This document shows, piece after piece, positions 59,697 through 64,000 of a stretch of DNA of 64,000 nucleotides. The notes beneath the pieces were generated by a model that worked only from the letters and a program-made list of their open reading frames with translations, was not told the origin of the DNA and did no database searches. Positions within the stretch are counted from its first letter, which is position 1. The number at the start of each line of letters is the position of its first letter. This DNA is from Bacillota bacterium (lineage in GTDB: Bacteria; Bacillota; Clostridia; Christensenellales; SZUA-584). The translations under genes were made by a program, and so were the position numbers. The stretch lies in NCBI GenBank assembly GCA_023410475.1, contig JAEYPS010000037.1, positions 1 through 64,000 of the forward strand, in the 5' to 3' direction.

Positions 59697-60107
59697 ATGG
59701 AGCCCGGAAGCAAAGATGTGGCAAAGGCCGCTATCCGTCTTGCGCTTTCATCTTCCAGGGAAGACGAAAAGACTCTGAAGGAAAGATACGCCTCGAAAGG
59801 CATAAGGGCCGCGGCAGTAGACTTTGGGGGCGAGTTCCTTGCCTCGGTGATGCGCATAGTCGAATGCTGCGTGGTCGCCGCAAAGCGTGAAGGCATAATA
59901 GAAGATACACACCATGAAGAAGGCGCCGTCGCTGGCGCCGTGAGAGAGGCGGTTTCTCAGATCACATCAAAAGCCATAGGGTTAAACGTTGGAGGTAAGA
60001 TAGGCCTTGCGCGTTTTGACGAGCATATCGCGGTATGCATTTTCTTTGGCATAGGCCTCTTGCACCTTAACGAAGTGGCAGTAGGTCTGGGGCACAGGGC
60101 GATATGA
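59697..60107 (+). CDS. HutP-family protein
   Basis: This 136-residue protein matches the HutP family: GGEFLASVMRIVECCVVAAK (about 44-63), the metal/histidine segment THHEEGAVAGAVREA (about 71-85), GLNVGGKIGLARFDEHIAV (about 94-112), and GIGLLHLNEVAVGLGHRAI (about 118-136). Bacillus HutP is an RNA-binding antiterminator that responds to histidine and Mg. No hut genes are here. It overlaps the cmk start (ATGA) in an operon for nucleotide, lipid and isoprenoid steps, so its RNA target is unknown. GGAGG precedes the ATG. Confidence 0.85.
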   Translation: MEPGSKDVAKAAIRLALSSSREDEKTLKERYASKGIRAAAVDFGGEFLASVMRIVECCVVAAKREGIIEDTHHEEGAVAGAVREAVSQITSKAIGLNVGGKIGLARFDEHIAVCIFFGIGLLHLNEVAVGLGHRAI

Positions 60108-60772
60108 GAAGGATAAATATAGCGATAGACGGCCCTGCGGGAGCGGGAAAGAGCACAATTGCAAAAGCGGTGGCGAAGGCGCTTGGGATATATTACCTCG
60201 ATACGGGAGCTATGTACAGGGCTGTCGCGTACGCGGCTGTAAAAGAAGGAGCGGACATAGGCGATCAAAAACAGGTAGAAGAGCTTATTGGCAAAGTCGA
60301 CCTGCGAACAGAATACGATAACGGTGATCAGGTGGTGCTGCTCGCCGGTGAAAACGTAATGCCGTATATCCGCACTCCCGAAATATCAAAAGCCGCCTCT
60401 GATATATCGGCATACCCTTGCGTGAGGCTCAAACTAGCGGCAATGCAAAGGGAAGTCGCCCAAAAATACGACGTTGTTCTTGACGGAAGAGACATTGGCA
60501 CATTTGTGCTTCCGGACGCGAGCTATAAGTTCTTTCTGACGGGCGATGCCGAGGTAAGGGCAAGACGCAGGTGTCTTGAACTTGAGGAAAAGGGTATTAA
60601 AAGAGCGTTCGATAATGTGCTGAGCGAAATGATAAAGCGAGACGCCAACGATTCAGCGAGGAGCTTTGCGCCCCTTAAGAAGGCGGACGACGCGGTGCTT
60701 ATCGATACCACGAACATGAATGCTGACGAGGTTCTTGAAGCCGTGCTTCAAAGGATCGGACAGGGGCGGTGA
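60104..60772 (+). CDS. cmk: Cytidylate kinase
   Basis: This 222-residue kinase phosphorylates CMP and dCMP. The P loop is IDGPAGAGKSTIAKAVAK (about 6-23), followed by YYLDTGAMYRAVAYAA (about 30-45). LDGRDIGTFVLPDASYKFFL (about 126-145) and R-x-R-R-C-LELEEKG are the NMP-binding and lid parts. It is translationally coupled to the HutP-family gene by a 4-base overlap. Confidence 0.96.
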   Translation: MRRINIAIDGPAGAGKSTIAKAVAKALGIYYLDTGAMYRAVAYAAVKEGADIGDQKQVEELIGKVDLRTEYDNGDQVVLLAGENVMPYIRTPEISKAASDISAYPCVRLKLAAMQREVAQKYDVVLDGRDIGTFVLPDASYKFFLTGDAEVRARRRCLELEEKGIKRAFDNVLSEMIKRDANDSARSFAPLKKADDAVLIDTTNMNADEVLEAVLQRIGQGR

Positions 60773-60773
60773 G

Positions 60774-61361
60774 ATGCTTTACAAGCTGTTAAGATGTATC
60801 GGGATATTTGTTTTTTATCTGCTGTTTTTTCCAAAGATAATAGGCAAGAAATATACCAAAATCAAAGGAAAAGCCATAATCATCTCCAACCATATAAGCA
60901 TGTGGGACCCTATATTTATCGCTGTCGCCTTTGGCAGGCAGATTTTCTGGATGGGCAAGATTGAGCTTTTCAAAAGCTTTTTCGCAAGATTGTTCTTTAA
61001 ACTGGTAAAGGCTTTTCCGGTCCGGCGTGGGGAAGGCGACCTGCCCGCAATACGTCATGCTTTCAAGCTGCTGCGTGACGGAAAGCTGTTCGGCATATTC
61101 CCCGAAGGCAAAAGAATAAAATCGGGCGAGCTCGGAAAGTTTGAGCCGGGAACATCGATGATAGCTTTGAAAAACGACGCCCCAATTATCCCTTTATATA
61201 TAAAAGGCAAATATAAATTCTTCAGGCGTATGAAGCTTATCGTAGGCGAGCCCATAAGGCTTGCTGACTATGTGGGAAGCAAGACGGACCCCGCTACCGT
61301 TGAGGCCGCGTCAAGGTTCCTTGAGAATAAACTGAACGATCTGAAAAATACAACGTTTTAG
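60774..61361 (+). CDS. plsC: 1-acyl-sn-glycerol-3-phosphate acyltransferase
   Basis: Translation should start at ATG 60774, two bases after the cmk stop, with AGGGG upstream. The 195-residue protein has an N-terminal hydrophobic segment, the catalytic ISNHISMWDPIF (about 39-50, NH-x4-D), PVRRGEGD (about 82-89) and FGIFPEGKR (about 103-111). It makes phosphatidic acid at the membrane. The order cmk-plsC-ispH/rpsA is typical of Clostridia. Confidence 0.93.
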   Translation: MLYKLLRCIGIFVFYLLFFPKIIGKKYTKIKGKAIIISNHISMWDPIFIAVAFGRQIFWMGKIELFKSFFARLFFKLVKAFPVRRGEGDLPAIRHAFKLLRDGKLFGIFPEGKRIKSGELGKFEPGTSMIALKNDAPIIPLYIKGKYKFFRRMKLIVGEPIRLADYVGSKTDPATVEAASRFLENKLNDLKNTTF

Positions 61362-61372
61362 GTGGAAGCTGC

Positions 61373-63589
61373 TTGATAATACTCGCGAAAAACGCCGGTT
61401 TCTGCTTCGGCGTAAAGAGGGCTGTAGACGCGGTAGAGAACAACATCGATAAAAACATAGTAACGCTCGGGCATCTGATACATAACGAAAGCGTCGTGCG
61501 TTCGTTCGAGCTGCGGGGCGTAAGATGCGCAGGCAGCATAGCCGAGGTGAACGACGGTGAAACAGTCATAATAAGATCCCACGGCGTTTCACCCCAAGTC
61601 TACGAAGAGCTCAAATCACGCGGGCTGGGTTATATCGATACGACCTGCCCTTATGTCGAAAGGATACATGAAAGGGTTTCAAAAGCAAGATCCGACGGCG
61701 TCTCTGTAATTATAATTGGCGAAGCAGGTCACCCTGAGGTGGAAGGGATCGTCGGCTGGGCAGGAGAAGATTCTTTCGTAGTCTATGATAAAGAACAGGC
61801 CGAGAGCCTGCCGCCGCTGGAACGTGCCGTTGTGGTTGCACAGACAACGATCACCGAGGAAAGGTGGAACGCCATTCTTCCAATACTCCAAAGCAAGGTT
61901 AAAGAGATAATACCATTTTTCAGCATCTGCTCTACAACAAAAGAACGTCAGAGTGAAGCGGAACAGATAGCAAAAAAATGTGACACGGTCATCGTGGTTG
62001 GCGGAAAATCCAGCTCCAACACCCGAAAATTGTATGAATTATGTATACGCCACTGTAAAAAAGTATATTATATTGAGCATTATAAAGAACTATTACTTGA
62101 AAAAATGCGTTTTGGTGATATAATAGGCATTGTCGCCGGTGCTTCAACACCGGATTCGATGATTAGGGAGGTTTTTGACTACATGACTGAAAACGAAAAA
62201 GTGCTGCCCATCGACGGTGAAACCGAAACAAAGATGGATGCAGCCGCCGACATGGCAGAGGAGGCTACCGAAGCCGCAGATACTGCCGCCGGAGAGCCGG
62301 AACTCTCCGAAGTTTCAGAACCTGAAGTAAGCGAAGAATTAAACAGCGAAGTAGAATCGGGAGAAGTTGCTGACGAAGAGACGGCGGGAGATGTTTCAGA
62401 AGATAAACCTCCTACAGAGAAGGAAGTATTTTTAGAAGGACTCGAGAATGTAGTCCGTTTAAAAAAGGGCCAGCTCGTAAAGGGCACTATCGTTCAGATA
62501 ACGGATGAAGACATCTGTATCAACGTCGGTTATAAGACTGATGGTATTATTCATAAAAACGAGCTGTCGTTAAATGAAATAAACCCGAAAGAAGCTTTCA
62601 ATATCGGAGACGAAATAGAAGCGGAAGTCATAAATTTAAACGACGGCGAAGGCAACGTGCTTCTCTCAAGAAAACGCATCGAGAAAAAGCAGCACTGGGT
62701 AAAGATGAAAGAGAACGTTGGCTCAGACACTGTTTACAAATGCGTTGTCAAGAAGGCCGTCAAGGGCGGGGTTACCACTAAGATAGACGGTTACAGCGCT
62801 TTTATTCCGGCTTCGCATCTTGGACTTAAATATATAGAAGACCTAAAGCAGTTTGAAGGCAAGGAACTCGAAGTAACTATAATAGACGCCGACAAAAGGC
62901 AAGAGCGCCTTGTTGTTTCTCATAAAAACGTTCTGGTCAAGGAAAAGCGCGAAAAAGAAGAGCAGATCTGGAGCAGCTTTACAAAGGGAGAACATGTAAA
63001 AGGCGTTGTAAAGCGGCTTACCGATTTTGGGGCGTTTGTAGATGTCGGAGGAGTAGACGGACTTCTGCACATTTCAGATCTTGCTTGGTCGAGGGTAAAA
63101 CACCCGTCTGATGTGGTTACCGAAGGACAAGAGCTTGAGCTTATAGTTATCAACGTTGATCCCGCAAAAAAGAAGATAGCTTTAGGGTATAAGCAGCTTC
63201 AGCCAAAGCCGTGGGATATGGTTCCCGCGAAATACCACGTCGGCGACGTGGTTACCGGCAAGGTAGTGCGCATAGTGCCGTTTGGCGCTTTCGTGCAGCT
63301 TGAGCCCACGGTAGACGGCCTCGTTCATATATCACAGGTTTCAAAGCACAGGCTCGAAAAGGTTGAAGACGAGCTGAGGCTCGGAGACGAGATAGAAGTC
63401 AAGATACTCGAAGTAAACGCTGACAAGCGCAAGATAAGCCTTTCAAGAAAGGTGCTGCTTGCCGCAGACGAGCCCAAGGCAGAGAAACAGGAAAAAACAG
63501 AGAGCGAGGACAATTTCAAATATGAAATTCCTCCCGTACAGGAGTCCACAGTTTCGCTGGCTGACTTTTTTCCTAAAAAGGAAGAATAA
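61373..63589 (+). CDS. ispH: Fusion of IspH (HMBPP reductase) and ribosomal protein S1
   Basis: This 738-residue protein starts at TTG 61373 after AGGTGG. Residues 1-272 are IspH, with the three cluster cysteines Cys11 (GFCFGVKRAV), Cys92 (DTTCPYV) and Cys185 (SICSTT). An acidic linker rich in Glu and Ala (about 275-345) joins it to four S1 RNA-binding repeats (about 346-705): KGTIVQITDEDICINVGYK, then repeats ending in the clear SRKV and GDVVTGKVVRIVPFGAFVQL. IspH makes the C5 isoprenoid units and S1 binds mRNA on the ribosome. The fusion is known in several Clostridia. Confidence 0.95.
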   Translation: MIILAKNAGFCFGVKRAVDAVENNIDKNIVTLGHLIHNESVVRSFELRGVRCAGSIAEVNDGETVIIRSHGVSPQVYEELKSRGLGYIDTTCPYVERIHERVSKARSDGVSVIIIGEAGHPEVEGIVGWAGEDSFVVYDKEQAESLPPLERAVVVAQTTITEERWNAILPILQSKVKEIIPFFSICSTTKERQSEAEQIAKKCDTVIVVGGKSSSNTRKLYELCIRHCKKVYYIEHYKELLLEKMRFGDIIGIVAGASTPDSMIREVFDYMTENEKVLPIDGETETKMDAAADMAEEATEAADTAAGEPELSEVSEPEVSEELNSEVESGEVADEETAGDVSEDKPPTEKEVFLEGLENVVRLKKGQLVKGTIVQITDEDICINVGYKTDGIIHKNELSLNEINPKEAFNIGDEIEAEVINLNDGEGNVLLSRKRIEKKQHWVKMKENVGSDTVYKCVVKKAVKGGVTTKIDGYSAFIPASHLGLKYIEDLKQFEGKELEVTIIDADKRQERLVVSHKNVLVKEKREKEEQIWSSFTKGEHVKGVVKRLTDFGAFVDVGGVDGLLHISDLAWSRVKHPSDVVTEGQELELIVINVDPAKKKIALGYKQLQPKPWDMVPAKYHVGDVVTGKVVRIVPFGAFVQLEPTVDGLVHISQVSKHRLEKVEDELRLGDEIEVKILEVNADKRKISLSRKVLLAADEPKAEKQEKTESEDNFKYEIPPVQESTVSLADFFPKKEE

Positions 63590-63654
63590 TAATAATCAAT
63601 CTGGTAATAATTATTAATGACCTCACAAAATATATTAAGACCCCCTTTACATTG

Positions 63655-63683
63655 GTCGTGATGAACAATCGCGACTTTTTTTT
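63655..63683 (+). terminator. Terminator after ispH-rpsA
   Basis: GTCGTGAT pairs with ATCGCGAC (one G-U pair) around GAACA, followed by eight T. Confidence 0.8.
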
Positions 63684-63708
63684 GCGCGCCGGCGTCATTT
63701 TAAGCGGC

Positions 63709-63737
63709 TTGCAACCTCGCTTAATATACACTATACT
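63709..63737 (+). promoter_or_regulatory. Promoter of polA
   Basis: TTGCAA (63709-63714), 17 bases and TATACT (63732-63737) precede the polA ribosome site AGGAG. Confidence 0.65.
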
Positions 63738-63760
63738 TAACTTATGAATAAGGAGCAAAA

Positions 63761-64000
63761 ATGAAAAAAACGTTGATGGCCGTAGACGGCAGCAGCCTTG
63801 TGCACAGGGCGTTTTACGCGCTGCCCATACTTACAAACTCAAACGGTGAATACACCAATGCCGTATACGGCTTTTTTTCGATGCTTATAAACGCTCTCGG
63901 TACGCACAAACCGGATTACCTCGCCGTGGCATTCGATAAAAAAGGCAAGACGTTTCGGCATGAGATGTTTACAGAATATAAGGGAACAAGAAAAGAAACG
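63761..64000 (+). CDS. polA: DNA polymerase I, N-terminal part (cut by window end)
   Basis: ATG 63761 follows AAGGAG and the frame stays open to the window end, giving the first 80 residues. LMAVDGSSLVHRAFYALPIL (5-24) and NAVYGFFSMLINAL (about 33-46) followed by AVAFDKKGKTFRHEM (about 56-70) and YKGTRKET are the start of the 5'-3' exonuclease domain. The initial aspartate of AVDGSS is a metal ligand. The polymerase domain lies beyond the window. Confidence 0.95.
   Translation, partial: MKKTLMAVDGSSLVHRAFYALPILTNSNGEYTNAVYGFFSMLINALGTHKPDYLAVAFDKKGKTFRHEMFTEYKGTRKET

Noticed and set aside
60720..60773. N-terminal extension of PlsC from 60720
   Set aside because: It lies inside cmk, has no ribosome site, and the family start fits ATG 60774.

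Overview
The window looks like a chromosome segment of an endospore-forming member of the Clostridia (Bacillota). The signs are YabP, YabQ, LonB, a lonB/lon/engB group, an IspH-ribosomal protein S1 fusion, a HutP-family protein, a T-box leader, sigma-A-type promoters of the TTGACA/TATAAT class, strong Shine-Dalgarno sites and frequent TTG and GTG starts. I cannot place it to genus.

Positions 1-13650 are envelope-related. They hold the end of a fibronectin-III-like protein, a DUF421 protein overlapping a ClC-type transporter, and a locus for an anionic cell-surface polymer. That locus has three membrane-anchored sulfatase/LTA-synthase-like proteins (2427-4208, 4495-6684, 11598-13643), a small membrane protein, a protein joining a YidC/Oxa1 insertase domain to a TagB/TagF-type glycerophosphotransferase domain (6972-9035), a GNAT acetyltransferase, a HisC/CobD-like PLP enzyme and a LicC-like nucleotidyltransferase. 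I read it as headgroup synthesis plus assembly of a teichoic-acid-like polymer, and it is the best candidate for an undescribed system. Next to it, at 13800-14435, an XRE repressor diverges from a roughly 150-nt transcription unit with its own promoter and terminator, whose only reading frame carries an in-frame TAG.

Positions 14516-26000 hold tRNA-Ser(GCU) on the minus strand with its own promoter and terminator, then a T-box-controlled branched-chain amino acid operon: ilvH, ilvC, citramalate synthase, leuB, ilvD, ilvB. Facing it across a shared terminator is a four-subunit 2-ketoacid:ferredoxin oxidoreductase operon plus a Dabb-domain protein.

Positions 26083-38920 are mostly housekeeping: secA, prfB without a programmed frameshift, a flavodoxin/ferredoxin protein, yabP-yabQ-divIC-Ppx/GppA, a minus-strand operon (acyltransferase with zinc ribbon, GltS-like carrier, GPH symporter), mtnA, and a patatin-like protein lacking its nucleophile serine.

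Positions 38920-45633 contain two tandem c-di-GMP-I riboswitches, each with a terminator, ahead of a 1993-residue surface protein (von Willebrand A domain, many Listeria/Bacteroides-type repeats, C-terminal membrane anchor). This is presumably a c-di-GMP-controlled adhesin.

Positions 45681-64000 hold lgt, a DivIVA-like coiled-coil protein, a membrane LuxR-type regulator next to an MMPL exporter and its secreted heptad-repeat partner, lonB, and a minus-strand lon-engB-phosphoesterase operon. After these come a small lipoprotein, degV plus a GIY-YIG protein, a HutP-family/cmk/plsC/ispH-rpsA operon, and the first 80 codons of polA.
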